From assembly GCA_024638885.1 (NCBI GenBank), contig JAHEJL010000015.1, positions 1 to 37,112 on the forward strand: 37,112 nucleotides of DNA. Reading direction: 5' to 3'. Under the pieces are notes generated by a model. That model was not told where the DNA came from and searched no databases. It was given only the letters and a program-made list of their open reading frames with translations. Made by a program: the position numbers and the translations under genes. This DNA is from Coraliomargarita sp. (lineage in GTDB: Bacteria > Verrucomicrobiota > Verrucomicrobiia > Opitutales > UBA953). Shown here in pieces: positions 7,823 through 18,280 of the stretch; within the stretch, counting starts at the first letter, position 1; every line of letters begins with the position of its first letter.

Positions 7823-9052
7823 ATGTCCATCGAGTTCACCAATGATTCGCCGGGCGTCTCCGACGTGCCCGGCTTCCGCGTCGGCGCCGCCGGCTGCGAC
7901 ATCCGTAACAAGGGCGCCGACCGTCTAGACCTGACGCTCGTCGTCGCCGACCGTCCTTGCGCCGCCGCCGGCGTCTTCACCACCAACGACGTGAAGGCCG
8001 CCCCGGTGCGCTTCTGCCAGCAGGTGCTCGCGGTGTCCGCGGACAAGATCCGCGGCATCGTCGGCAACAGCGGCAACGCCAACGCCTGCACGGCCGCCCA
8101 AGGCGACGCCGACGCCGCCGCGATGGCCAAGCTTTCCGCCGCCGCCGTGGGCGCGCCGCACGACGCCTTCCTCGTCTGCTCCACCGGTCGTATCGGCGAG
8201 CTGCTCCCGATGGCCAAGGTCGCCGAAGGCATCAAGGTCTCGGCCGCCCGCCTCTCGCGCGACGCCGCCGAAGGCGTCCGTGCCGCCAACGCGATCCTCA
8301 CTTCCGACACCCGTCCGAAGTCCGTGACCGCCCGTTTCGTCTGGGAAGGCAAGACCATCACCGTCGCCGGCATCGCCAAAGGCGCCGGGATGATCGAGCC
8401 CAACATGGCCACGATGCTCGCCTTCGTCTGCACCGACGCCGCCGCTTCGCCGGCCGAGCTCAAGGCCGCCCTCAAGGCCTCCTCCGACCAGTCCTTCAAC
8501 TGCGTCAGCGTCGACGGCGACATGTCCACCAACGACACCGTCCTGCTCCTCGCTTCCGGCGTGTCCGGCGTGTCCGTGGGCGCCTCGGCTCCGGCCGGCC
8601 TCCGCGCGCTCTTCCAGGAAGCCCTCGACAAGGTCTGCTTCGCGCTGGCCGAGAAGATCGTCGGCGACGGCGAGAAGATCACCAAGGTCGTGGCCGTGGA
8701 GATCGAAGGCGCCCGCACCCGCGCCGACGCCGAGAAGATCGCCCGCGCGATCGGCAACTCCCTGCTGGTGAAGTCCTCCTGGTATGGCGAAGACCCGAAC
8801 TGGGGCCGCCTGGCCGACGCCGCCGGCTACGCCCGCACCGGCCTCGACGAGTCCAAGCTGGATATCTACTACGACGACGTCCCCGCCGTCCTGGGCGGCA
8901 AGCCGCTGCCCGAGAACAAGCCGAAGTGGAAGCAGGTCGTGAAGGCCGCCCGTTTCGCCGTCCGCCTCAAGCTCAACCTCGGCGACGCGAAGTTCCGCCT
9001 CCTGGCCGCCGACCTCACCGACGGCTACGTGAACTACAACAAGAGCGAGTAA
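7823..9052 (+). CDS. argJ: Bifunctional glutamate N-acetyltransferase / ornithine acetyltransferase
   Basis: A 409-residue enzyme of the ArgJ/OAT family, which moves the acetyl group from acetylornithine to glutamate and so recycles it. Many members also make acetylglutamate from acetyl-CoA. The precursor self-cleaves, and the family ATML motif is present as NMATMLAF, placing the new N-terminal nucleophile at Thr197. The oxyanion region STGRIGE (120-126) and the late block SSWYGEDPNWGRL are also present. With an ArgJ the cluster needs no argE, and possibly no argA; neither is in the window. The CDS is 51 bp upstream of argB. The start at 7823 has only ATCTTTCC before it and no Shine-Dalgarno sequence. 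Confidence 0.97.
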   Translation: MSIEFTNDSPGVSDVPGFRVGAAGCDIRNKGADRLDLTLVVADRPCAAAGVFTTNDVKAAPVRFCQQVLAVSADKIRGIVGNSGNANACTAAQGDADAAAMAKLSAAAVGAPHDAFLVCSTGRIGELLPMAKVAEGIKVSAARLSRDAAEGVRAANAILTSDTRPKSVTARFVWEGKTITVAGIAKGAGMIEPNMATMLAFVCTDAAASPAELKAALKASSDQSFNCVSVDGDMSTNDTVLLLASGVSGVSVGASAPAGLRALFQEALDKVCFALAEKIVGDGEKITKVVAVEIEGARTRADAEKIARAIGNSLLVKSSWYGEDPNWGRLADAAGYARTGLDESKLDIYYDDVPAVLGGKPLPENKPKWKQVVKAARFAVRLKLNLGDAKFRLLAADLTDGYVNYNKSE

Positions 9053-9103
9053 GGTTTTTCCGTTTACTCTCCCGTCCGCAGTCCCGACACTCCGTCCCGC
9101 AAG

Positions 9104-9984
9104 ATGAGCATTCCCGCCGCGCAAAAAGCCGAGGTCCTTCACGAGGCGCTTCCCTACATCCATAAGTTCCGTGGCTCCACCTTCGTGGTGAAGTACGGCG
9201 GCAGCTTCATGGACGACCCGAACCCCGAAGGCCGCGACCGCGTCGCCACCGACATCGCCTTCCTGGCGGCCGTCGGCATCCAGGTCGTCGTCGTGCACGG
9301 CGGCGGCAAGGCCATCACCCGCGCCATGGACAAGGCCGGCATCAAGTCCGAGTTCCGCGGCGGCATGCGCGTCACCGACGCCGCCACCGTGAAGATCGTC
9401 GAGGAGACCCTCAACAACGAGATCAACGGACAGATCTGCGAATCGCTGAAGTCCCGCGGCGCCAACCCGCTCGGCATGCCGGGCAACCACGTCAACCTCT
9501 GCGAGAAGCTCCTCGGCGCCGACGAGAAGGGCCAGCCCGTCGACATCGGCTTCGTCGGCGACATCAAGTTCGTGAAGACGAAGCTCATCAAGAAGGCGCT
9601 CGCCGACGGCCACCTGCCGGTCGTCTCGCCCATCGCGCTCGACGCCGACGACCAGGCCTACAACACCAACGCCGACGTCGCCGCCGCGGCCGTGGCCAAC
9701 TCCCTCCGCGCCCGCCGCCTCATCTTCATGAGCGACGTCCCGGGCCTGCTCGCCGACCCCAAGGATCCCTCTTCCCTCATCACCACGCTGAAGGTCAGCG
9801 AGGTCGACGAACTCAAGCGCAAGGGCGTCATCGCCGGCGGGATGATCCCGAAGGTCGACAGCGCCGTGAAGGCCCTGAAGGAAGGCGTCCGCCGCGTGCA
9901 CTTCATCGACGGCCGCGTCCCGCATGCGCTCCTGCTCGAGGTCTTCACCGACAAGGGCATCGGCACCGAAATCGTCCACGGTTG

Positions 9985-9985
<1 letters not shown>
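9104..9985 (+). CDS. argB: Acetylglutamate kinase, probably arginine-sensitive
   Basis: A 293-residue amino-acid kinase fold enzyme that phosphorylates N-acetylglutamate with ATP. It has the N-lobe motif [11 protein letters not shown] (YGGN/A in many homologues), [14 protein letters not shown], the substrate block FRGGMRVTD, and [14 protein letters not shown] near the C-terminus. About 25 residues precede the first strand and include [16 protein letters not shown]. That matches the N-terminal helix which joins dimers into hexamers in arginine-inhibited kinases, such as that of Pseudomonas aeruginosa, and is absent from the E. coli enzyme. Feedback inhibition by arginine is therefore likely but inferred. 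The stop TGA overlaps the argD start ATG by one base, implying coupled translation. Confidence 0.97.
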
Positions 9986-11205
<1,220 letters not shown>

Positions 11206-11273
11206 GCCGTTTCCGCCCCTTATTTTCCGCTGTCCAAACGGGCGGGGAGGGGTATGTTCCAACGCTTTCCGAG

Positions 11274-12221
11274 ATGCGTCATTTCCTGAAGGAGACCGAC
11301 CTGAGCCCGGCCGAGACGGCCCAGGTCTTCGCCGCCGCCGCGGCGCTCAAGGCCGGCCGCGGCAAGTCCGCCGGCGCCGCCCTCGCGCACCAGTCCTGGG
11401 GCCTGATGTTCTTCAAGAAGAGCACCCGCACCCGCGTCTCCTTCCAGGTCGGCGTCCATGAGCTCGGCGGCCTGCCGGTGATGCTCAACGCCGACGACCT
11501 CCAGATCTCGCGCGGCGAGACCGTCGCGGACACCGCCCGCGTCCTTTCCCGTTACCTCCATGGCATGGTGATCCGTTGCCACGAGCACAGCCTGCTCGAG
11601 GAGTTCGCCCGTTGCGGCACGATGCCGGTCGTCAACGCGCTGTCCGACTTCCTGCATCCGTGCCAGTTCATGACGGACATGTTCACGCTCGCCGAGCGCT
11701 ACGCGCCCGGCCGTCCGGAGCAGTACGCCGCGTCGCTGAAGGGCAAGAAGGTCGCCTTCCTCGGCGACACCGCCTGCAACATGGCCAATTCGTTCGTGCT
11801 CGGCGGCGCCGCCCTCGGCGTCGAGATCGCGCTCGCCGGTCCGGCCGGCTATGAGCCCGGCGCCGAGATCCGCGCCCAGCTGAAGAAGGACGGGCTGCCC
11901 GAGACCTTCACGTTCTCGACCGACCCCGCCGCCGCCGTCAAGTGCGCCGACATGGTCTACACCGACGTCTGGGTGAGCATGGGCATGGAGGCCGAGAAGG
12001 CCGAACGCCTGCGCACCATGCAGCCTTACCAGGTCAACGCGAAGCTGATGTCCCTGGCCAAGCCGTCGGCCTATTTCATGCACTGTCTCCCGGCCCACCC
12101 CGGCGAGGAAGTCTCCGCCGAAGTCCTCGAGAGCAAGCAGAGCATCATCTTCGACCAGGCCGAGAACCGTCTGCACGTGCAGAAGGCCATCCTCGCCCAC
12201 CTCGCCGCGCATCGCGCCTGA
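11274..12221 (+). CDS. argF: Ornithine carbamoyltransferase
   Basis: A 315-residue anabolic-type enzyme making citrulline from ornithine and carbamoyl phosphate. The carbamoyl-phosphate loop STRTR is at 50-54, HPCQ at 128-131, the ornithine-binding DVWVSMG at 231-237, and the catalytic HCLP at 270-273. SMG and HCLPA point to true ornithine carbamoyltransferase and not the acetylornithine enzyme of Xanthomonas and Bacteroidetes. The ATG at 11274 matches the family start. The open frame upstream runs through argD in another frame and is ignored. The 68-bp gap from argD holds a G-rich run (about 11240-11252) but no clear promoter; argG follows 18 bp downstream. Confidence 0.96.
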   Translation: MRHFLKETDLSPAETAQVFAAAAALKAGRGKSAGAALAHQSWGLMFFKKSTRTRVSFQVGVHELGGLPVMLNADDLQISRGETVADTARVLSRYLHGMVIRCHEHSLLEEFARCGTMPVVNALSDFLHPCQFMTDMFTLAERYAPGRPEQYAASLKGKKVAFLGDTACNMANSFVLGGAALGVEIALAGPAGYEPGAEIRAQLKKDGLPETFTFSTDPAAAVKCADMVYTDVWVSMGMEAEKAERLRTMQPYQVNAKLMSLAKPSAYFMHCLPAHPGEEVSAEVLESKQSIIFDQAENRLHVQKAILAHLAAHRA

Positions 12222-12239
12222 TTTTTCCATACCACTAAC

Positions 12240-13496
<1,257 letters not shown>

Positions 13497-13520
13497 GCCG
13501 TTCGGTCAGCCAAAAGAAGA

Positions 13521-13553
13521 GGGCGTCCCGGTTTCGGGACGCCCTTCTTGTTT
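13521..13553 (+). terminator. Rho-independent terminator after argG
   Basis: GGGCGTCCCG (13521-13530) and CGGGACGCCC (13535-13544) form a perfect 10-bp stem with a GTTT loop, followed by TTCTTGTTT. It also sits just past the 3' end of the convergent tRNA-Cys gene, where the flanking AAAAGAAGA gives a T-rich run on the minus strand, so it may end both transcripts. Confidence 0.88.
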
Positions 13554-13557
13554 AAAC

Positions 13558-13632
13558 TGGAGGCGCGGGTCGGAATTGAACCGACGCATGGGGCTTTTGC
13601 AGAGCCCGGCCTTACCACTTGGCTACCGCGCC
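13558..13632 (-). tRNA. tRNA-Cys (GCA)
   Basis: Read on the minus strand, a 7-bp acceptor stem GGCGCGG/CCGCGCC encloses a short D-arm, an anticodon arm GGGCT-CTGCAAA-AGCCC with anticodon GCA, and a T-arm GTCGG-TTCAATT-CCGAC. The discriminator is U73, the key identity base for cysteinyl-tRNA synthetase, and CCA is encoded. Confidence 0.95.
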
Positions 13633-13651
13633 TTAAGACTGACAGGGCTTC

Positions 13652-13680
13652 AAAATGCCTCCTCGGGGAGGGCGTTTCAA
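13652..13680 (-). promoter_or_regulatory. Possible promoter of tRNA-Cys
   Basis: On the minus strand TTGAAA (13675-13680) is followed after 17 bp by CATTTT (13652-13657), about 20 bp before the mature tRNA. The -10 is weak, so this is tentative. Confidence 0.3.
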
Positions 13681-13697
13681 GGGTTTTGTGCAAGGGC

Positions 13698-13726
13698 TTC
13701 CCTTTGGGCGGTTTCTCGCCTAATAA
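13698..13726 (+). promoter_or_regulatory. Possible promoter giving a leaderless ispF mRNA
   Basis: TTCCCT (13698-13703), a 17-bp spacer and TAATAA (13721-13726) precede the ispF ATG at 13733 by only 6 nt. Transcription would start at or next to the start codon. The -35 is poor. Confidence 0.35.
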
Positions 13727-13732
13727 GTGGGC

Positions 13733-14233
13733 ATGAACCAGCCCCAGCCAGCCTTCCGTGTCGGTCTCGGGTATGACATCCACCCGCTCGTCGCCGGCCG
13801 CCCCTGCATCCTCGGCGGGGTCCGGATTCCTTCCGACGTGGGTCCGGACGGCCATTCCGATGCGGACGTGGTGCTGCATGCGGTCGCCGACGCGATCCTC
13901 GGCGCGGCGGGTCTGCGCGATATCGGACACTATTTCCCGAACACCGATGCGGGCATCAAAGGATTGGATTCCGCCATGATCGTCCGGAAGGCCGTCGCCG
14001 AAGCGCAGGCGAACGGCGGTTGGTTCGTCGGCAACGTCGACGTCGTGCTCATCGGCGAACGCCCGAAGGTCATGGCGCACGTCGACGCGATGAAGGCCTC
14101 GGTGGCCGGAATCATCGGAATTGCTCCCTCCCAGGTCGGGATCAAGGCCACGACGAACGAGGGGATGGACTCGATCGGGCAGGGGAAAGCCCTGGCGGTG
14201 CAGGCGATTTGCCTCGTTTTTAAGGCTAATTGA
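13733..14233 (+). CDS. ispF: 2-C-methyl-D-erythritol 2,4-cyclodiphosphate synthase
   Basis: A 166-residue homotrimeric enzyme of the MEP isoprenoid pathway that cyclises CDP-methylerythritol phosphate with loss of CMP. The zinc ligands are Asp15 and His17 in GYDIHPL and His49 in HSDADVVLHA. The DIGHYFPNTD block and a C-terminal KATTNEGMDSIGQGKAL (often KATTTEKLGFTGRGEG elsewhere) also fit. The ATG at 13733 is preferred over a GTG two codons earlier. It is a lone MEP gene here, with ispD elsewhere. tRNA-Cys diverges upstream. Confidence 0.96.
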   Translation: MNQPQPAFRVGLGYDIHPLVAGRPCILGGVRIPSDVGPDGHSDADVVLHAVADAILGAAGLRDIGHYFPNTDAGIKGLDSAMIVRKAVAEAQANGGWFVGNVDVVLIGERPKVMAHVDAMKASVAGIIGIAPSQVGIKATTNEGMDSIGQGKALAVQAICLVFKAN

Positions 14234-14321
14234 GGCCTTTTCCGGGCCATCGGGAGGTTATGCTTGTATTTCGGGCATAAAAACCGCAGGTTTAACGACC
14301 CTTCAGTCCGAAGGGCACCCT

Positions 14322-14756
14322 ATGGAAAAGACCCTCATCATCCTTAAGCCTGATTGCATGGAACGTCGCCTCTGCGGCACCGTCCTTGCGCGCTTCGAAG
14401 CCGCCGGTTTCGACCTCCTGGCCTCGAAGATGACCCGTCTGACGTCGGCTCAGCTCCGCGAGCACTACGCCCACGTCGCCGACAAGCCTTTCTACCCTGA
14501 GATCGAGGCCTTCATGTCCTCCCGCCCGGTGATCGTCGCCGTCCTGACCGGCGACAACGTCATCGCCCGCGTCCGTGAGCTGCTGGGTCCGACCAATTCC
14601 AAAGTGGCCCCCAAGGGCACCATCCGCGGCGACTTCGGTACCGAGATGATGCGCAACGTGTGCCACGCCTCCGACAGCCCCGCCGCCGCGGAGGCCGAGG
14701 TCCGACGTTTCTTCCGTGCTGACGAAGTCTTCGCCCCCGAGGCGAGCCGAGTCTAA
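14322..14756 (+). CDS. ndk: Nucleoside diphosphate kinase
   Basis: A 144-residue enzyme that passes the gamma phosphate of ATP to NDPs through a phospho-histidine, balancing NTP pools. It opens with MEKTLIILKPDCMERR, and the catalytic His115 lies in MRNVCHASDSPAAAEAEV (more usually NxxHGSDS). RPVIVAVLTGDNVI and IRGDFGT are the other family blocks. The start at 14322 has GAAGGG about 8 nt upstream, one of the few Shine-Dalgarno-like elements in the window. The 88-bp upstream gap carries small inverted repeats (AAACC-GCA-GGTTT and CCTTC-agtcc-GAAGG). A terminator follows. Confidence 0.97.
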   Translation: MEKTLIILKPDCMERRLCGTVLARFEAAGFDLLASKMTRLTSAQLREHYAHVADKPFYPEIEAFMSSRPVIVAVLTGDNVIARVRELLGPTNSKVAPKGTIRGDFGTEMMRNVCHASDSPAAAEAEVRRFFRADEVFAPEASRV

Positions 14757-14782
14757 GCGGAAGGCATAGCACCAAAAATAAG

Positions 14783-14807
14783 CCCCGCAGTTCGCGCTGC
14801 GGGGTTT
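14783..14807. terminator. Bidirectional terminator between ndk and the DUF4337 gene
   Basis: CCCCGCAG (14783-14790) pairs with CTGCGGGG (14797-14804). GTTT follows on the plus strand, and a T-rich run follows on the minus strand (from the AAAAATAA at 14775-14781). The flanking genes converge. Confidence 0.85.
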
Positions 14808-14834
14808 ATCTATTTACGGGACTGTCACCGAGGC

Positions 14835-15449
14835 TTACTTGGCCTTCGGGACTTCGGCGTGCTTGGGCGCGACGGGCGGCGGGTTGAACTTCTCGTAGAG
14901 GCCCCAGGCGTAGGTGAGGTAGCTGACGCCGATGGCGCCGGCGCAGAGGCCGATGACCCAGAAGACCTTCTTCTTCATCAGGGCCGCGATGGCGGAGAGC
15001 ATGATGGCGATCTGCAGGAACATGATCGCGAGGCCGAAATTGCCGCCGCGGGCCTGGCTGTAGGCCGCTTCGGCGTCCATGTAGACGGCGTCCTTCATGA
15101 TCTCGGCCTTCTCGGCCTTGTAGCGCTTGATCTCCTCGTCAGCATGGTCGATGGCCTTGCGGGCGGCGGCCTTGGCCTCCGCGGTGCCGGCGCCGGCTTC
15201 GATCACCTTGATGATGGTGCTCTCGGTGTCGCGGGCGGTCTCCTTCAGGCTCTTGGCCTGATAGTAGGACCACTTGTTGGAAGCGCTGACCGTGGCCAGC
15301 TGGGTCTTCGTGGAGAAGCTGCCGCCCTTGAGCGTCGCGAAGGCGGCGCACACGGCGAGGAGGGTGGTGGAGAGGGCGACCCACTTGGTCCACGCGTCGG
15401 CGGCGGGAGCCGCAGCGGCGGCCGGGGTTTCTTTCTTGGTTTCGGACAT
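14835..15449 (-). CDS. DUF4337 family membrane protein
   Basis: A 204-residue protein matching the DUF4337 layout. After an Ala/Pro-rich start comes the first membrane helix, WVALSTTLLAVCAAFATLKGGSFSTKTQLA. A long charged, Lys/Glu/Ala-rich stretch (about residues 58-125, probably coiled coil, with the family segment NKWSYYQAKSLKE) follows. Two more helices, FGLAIMFLQIAIMLSAIAALM and VFWVIGLCAGAIGVSYLTYAW, and a Pro/Lys-rich tail end it. No function is known for the family. It is transcribed away from the zinc-ribbon gene at 15542, so the two share an upstream region. Confidence 0.8.
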   Translation of the reverse strand: MSETKKETPAAAAAPAADAWTKWVALSTTLLAVCAAFATLKGGSFSTKTQLATVSASNKWSYYQAKSLKETARDTESTIIKVIEAGAGTAEAKAAARKAIDHADEEIKRYKAEKAEIMKDAVYMDAEAAYSQARGGNFGLAIMFLQIAIMLSAIAALMKKKVFWVIGLCAGAIGVSYLTYAWGLYEKFNPPPVAPKHAEVPKAK

Positions 15450-15541
15450 AGGCTGGCTTGCTAAGTTCCGACAAGGCGCCGCTCAACGTAATTCCGCTCG
15501 TTGGCGCTTGTCCGTCTCCTGCCCGGCTTCATCCTGCGGAG

Positions 15542-16192
15542 ATGGGACTGCATTGCCCCCATTGCGGCGAAGACCTCACGGATGCGCCGACCTCCTTGGG
15601 CGACCGATGCTGCGGGCATTGCGGAGCGAAGGCCTCCGACCGTCGCTGCCACCTCGCGTTATCGCGCGCGCAGCGTGCGCAACGGCCTCTGGCGGAACTT
15701 CCGGAAGGCGTCGTGCTGACGGAAGATGACTTCCGCTTCCGCATCCGGCTCACCACCTTCGACGAGGTCGGCTCGGTCTGTTGCTGGCTTGTCTCGGCCG
15801 TGATGACCGTGGCGGGGGTGATCAATCTGACGCGCTACGAGATGTCGTCCCAGGAGATGTTGCTTGGCCTGGGCATCTTCACGGCGGTGGTGCTGCCGTT
15901 GGTCGGCGCGGCGGCGTGGCTGACGTGGGGTCATAAGGCCATCGAAGGCACGGCCGAGCAATTCGTGCTGAGCTCCGGCATCGGACGGTGGGTCCGGCGC
16001 CGAACCTATGCCCGTGGTGATATCCGTTCGGTCGCCTTGCTCAGGCGCGACGGCCAGGACTCCGAGGGGCATCGCACCATCGACTTCGCCGTGGTCCTGG
16101 CCTTCGCCGACGGCACCGAGGCGGTCTTCGGAGCGGGACAGCCTTATCCGCGGCTGGAATGGACCGCGCGTTACCTTAACGAGGCCGCCTGA
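15542..16192 (+). CDS. Zinc-ribbon two-helix membrane protein, paralogue 1
   Basis: A 216-residue unrecognised protein. It opens with a zinc ribbon, CPHCG (residues 4-8) and CGHCG (about 24-28). A polar linker leads to two predicted membrane helices, VCCWLVSAVMTVAGVI and LLGLGIFTAVVLPLVGAAAWL. A cytosolic beta-rich domain of about 85 residues follows, which could be PH-like (FVLSSGIGRW...YARGDIRSVALLRRDG). The start at 15542 was chosen because it aligns with the next gene (MGLHCPHCG against MELHCPACG). The shared order of ribbon, linker, two helices and beta domain marks the pair as a tandem duplication. No function can be assigned. The DUF4337 gene lies divergently upstream. Confidence 0.68.
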   Translation: MGLHCPHCGEDLTDAPTSLGDRCCGHCGAKASDRRCHLALSRAQRAQRPLAELPEGVVLTEDDFRFRIRLTTFDEVGSVCCWLVSAVMTVAGVINLTRYEMSSQEMLLGLGIFTAVVLPLVGAAAWLTWGHKAIEGTAEQFVLSSGIGRWVRRRTYARGDIRSVALLRRDGQDSEGHRTIDFAVVLAFADGTEAVFGAGQPYPRLEWTARYLNEAA

Positions 16193-16237
16193 CGACTCGG
16201 GGCTTGTCGGCCCCTCCGGAGGTCGCACGCTTCGGCC

Positions 16238-16915
16238 GTGGAGTTGCACTGTCCAGCCTGCGGCCTGCCGATCGAGACCGCGGACATCGCGCCGGCCGAG
16301 GGCCTCGCGGTCTGCCGCTTCTGCGAGCAGCCTCATCCGTTGGCCGCCTGCCAGACCGCCGTGCCCTTCGAGCAGCGTAACATCCTCCCGGACCAGGCGG
16401 TGCCGAAGGGCGTGAAGCTGGAGGAGACGATGGACGGTTTCCGGCTGACGCTTTCGACCCGCGGCTGCATCGGCTTCTTCCTCGTGCCGTTCACGTTGTT
16501 CTGGGCCGGCGGCTCGCTCGGCGGCATCTATGGCACTCAGATCGCGAAGGGTCAGTTCAACCTCATGATGTCGCTCTTCGGCCTGCCTTTCCTCGCGGGC
16601 TCGGTCTTCCTCATCGCGCTGACGGCGATGGCTGTCGCGGGCCGCTGCATCATCGAGCTGGCGGGCGGCAAGTTCTCGATCCGGCTCGGCGCCTTGGGCG
16701 TCTACCGGACCCAATCGGCGGCCTGGGCGGACGTGCTTTCCTGCCGCCTGACCGAGGCTTCCCGGCGCGGGCGCAACTCCTACACGACCACCTACCGGGT
16801 GGAGGTGACGGTCAAGGACGGGAAGACGCTCAAGGTGGACGGCGCCGGGGCCGAGCGGGCGACCGTGCTTTGGGTGAGCCGCTTCCTGGCCGGCCGAATC
16901 CGTCGCGGACGATAA
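16238..16915 (+). CDS. Zinc-ribbon two-helix membrane protein, paralogue 2
   Basis: A 225-residue protein starting at a GTG (16238), aligned to its upstream neighbour. The zinc ribbon is CPAC (5-8) plus CRFC (26-29). The helices GCIGFFLVPFTLFWAGGSLGG and LFGLPFLAGSVFLIALTAMAV follow, then a beta-rich domain (IELAGGKFSIRLGALGVYRTQSAAWADVLSCRL) with a basic end, GRIRRGR. The divergence between the two copies suggests an old duplication. serS begins 43 bp downstream. Function is unknown. Confidence 0.68.
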   Translation: MELHCPACGLPIETADIAPAEGLAVCRFCEQPHPLAACQTAVPFEQRNILPDQAVPKGVKLEETMDGFRLTLSTRGCIGFFLVPFTLFWAGGSLGGIYGTQIAKGQFNLMMSLFGLPFLAGSVFLIALTAMAVAGRCIIELAGGKFSIRLGALGVYRTQSAAWADVLSCRLTEASRRGRNSYTTTYRVEVTVKDGKTLKVDGAGAERATVLWVSRFLAGRIRRGR

Positions 16916-16958
16916 TTCCCCGTTGCCCTCGGGCGGGGGATTTGGGCAAAGTCCGCCC

Positions 16959-18227
16959 ATGCTGGATCCCAAGTTCCTTCGCGAAAACATCGACCTCGTC
17001 CGCAAGGGCGTCGCCCGGAAGAAGTTCCAGGTCGACCTCGACGCCGTCCTGGCCGCCGACGAAGCCCGCCGCCATGCGGTGGCCGAGTTCGAGGTCGCCC
17101 GCTCCGCGCAGAACGCCGCGAACAAGGAGATGGCCGCGATGCCGAAGGGTTCGCCCGAATTCCAGGCCAAGGTCGCCGAGATGAAGGCCGCCTCCGCCAA
17201 GGTGAAGGAGCTCGAGAAGAAGGTCGCCGAAGCCGAGGAGCAGATGAAGGCCGTCGCGCTGTCCGTCCCGAACATCCCGCACGACTCCGTCCCCGAAGGC
17301 CGCACCGAGGCCGACAACAAGGTCATCCTCGAGTGGGGCGACCATGCGAAGCTGATCTCGCCCGCCGCCAAGCCGCACTGGGACATCGCCTGGTTCAACA
17401 AGGCGATCGACTTCGAGCGCGGCGTGAAGGTCACCGGCGCCGGTTTCCCGTTCTACGTGGGCGACATGGCCCGCCTCGTCCGCGCGCTGATCCAATACTT
17501 CCTCGAGGAAGCCGGCGCCAACGGCTACACCGAGGTCCACGCGCCGCTGCTCGTCAACGCCGCCTCCGCCACCGCCACCGGCCAGCTGCCCGACAAGGAA
17601 GGGCAGATGTACCATGCGCAGACGGATGATTTCTACATGATCCCGACGGCCGAGGTGCCGGTCACGAACTTCTTCCGCGACGAGATCCTCGACGAGGCTT
17701 CGCTCCCGGTGAAGCGCTGCGGCTACACGCCTTGCTTCCGTCGCGAAGCCGGCAGCTGGGGCGCCCACGTGCGCGGCCTGAACCGCCTCCACCAGTTCGA
17801 CAAGGTCGAGCTCGTGAAGTGGACGCACCCGGACAAGTCCTTCGAGGAACTCGAACTCCTCCGCGGCGACGCCGAGCGCCTGCTCCAGAAGCTCGAGCTG
17901 CCGTACCGCGTGCTGATGATCTGCGCCGGCGACATCGGTTTCTCGCACAGCAAGCAGTATGACCTCGAGGTCTGGGCCGGCGGCCAGAAGCGCTGGCTCG
18001 AAGTCTCGAGCTGCTCCAACTTCACCGATTTCCAGGCCCGCCGCGCGGGGATACGTTTCCGCCCGAAGGACGGGAAGCCGGAGTTCGTCCACACGCTCAA
18101 CGGTTCCGGCCTCGGCCTGCCGCGCGTGCTCGCCGCCATCCTGGAGAACAACCTCCAGGCCGACGGCACCGTCCGCGTGCCCGCCGCGCTCCGTCGCTGG
18201 TACGGCAAGGAGACGCTGTCGTTCTGA
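16959..18227 (+). CDS. serS: Serine--tRNA ligase
   Basis: A 422-residue class II synthetase that charges tRNA-Ser. It begins MLDPKFLRENIDLVRKGV. Residues of about 30-105 form the long antiparallel coiled coil that grips the tRNA variable arm. The catalytic core includes TAEVPVTNFFRDEIL, motif 2 as CFRREAGSWGAHVRGLNRLHQF (FRSEAG is more common), YDLEVWAGGQKRWLEVSSCSNFTDFQARR, and motif 3 as NGSGLGLPRVLAAILEN. The ATG at 16959 gives the standard N-terminus. It is probably part of a housekeeping run with tilS, which starts 53 bp later. Confidence 0.97.
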   Translation: MLDPKFLRENIDLVRKGVARKKFQVDLDAVLAADEARRHAVAEFEVARSAQNAANKEMAAMPKGSPEFQAKVAEMKAASAKVKELEKKVAEAEEQMKAVALSVPNIPHDSVPEGRTEADNKVILEWGDHAKLISPAAKPHWDIAWFNKAIDFERGVKVTGAGFPFYVGDMARLVRALIQYFLEEAGANGYTEVHAPLLVNAASATATGQLPDKEGQMYHAQTDDFYMIPTAEVPVTNFFRDEILDEASLPVKRCGYTPCFRREAGSWGAHVRGLNRLHQFDKVELVKWTHPDKSFEELELLRGDAERLLQKLELPYRVLMICAGDIGFSHSKQYDLEVWAGGQKRWLEVSSCSNFTDFQARRAGIRFRPKDGKPEFVHTLNGSGLGLPRVLAAILENNLQADGTVRVPAALRRWYGKETLSF

Positions 18228-18280
18228 CGTCCGCTTTGGATTGGCAGGGCGGCGGCGCGACGTAGTCTGACCGCGTGCCG

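Noticed and set aside
7925..9979. 684-residue minus-strand ORF opposite argJ and argB
   Set aside because: It spans two genuine, motif-complete genes and shows only low-complexity Gly/Asp/Val-rich sequence typical of antisense frames.
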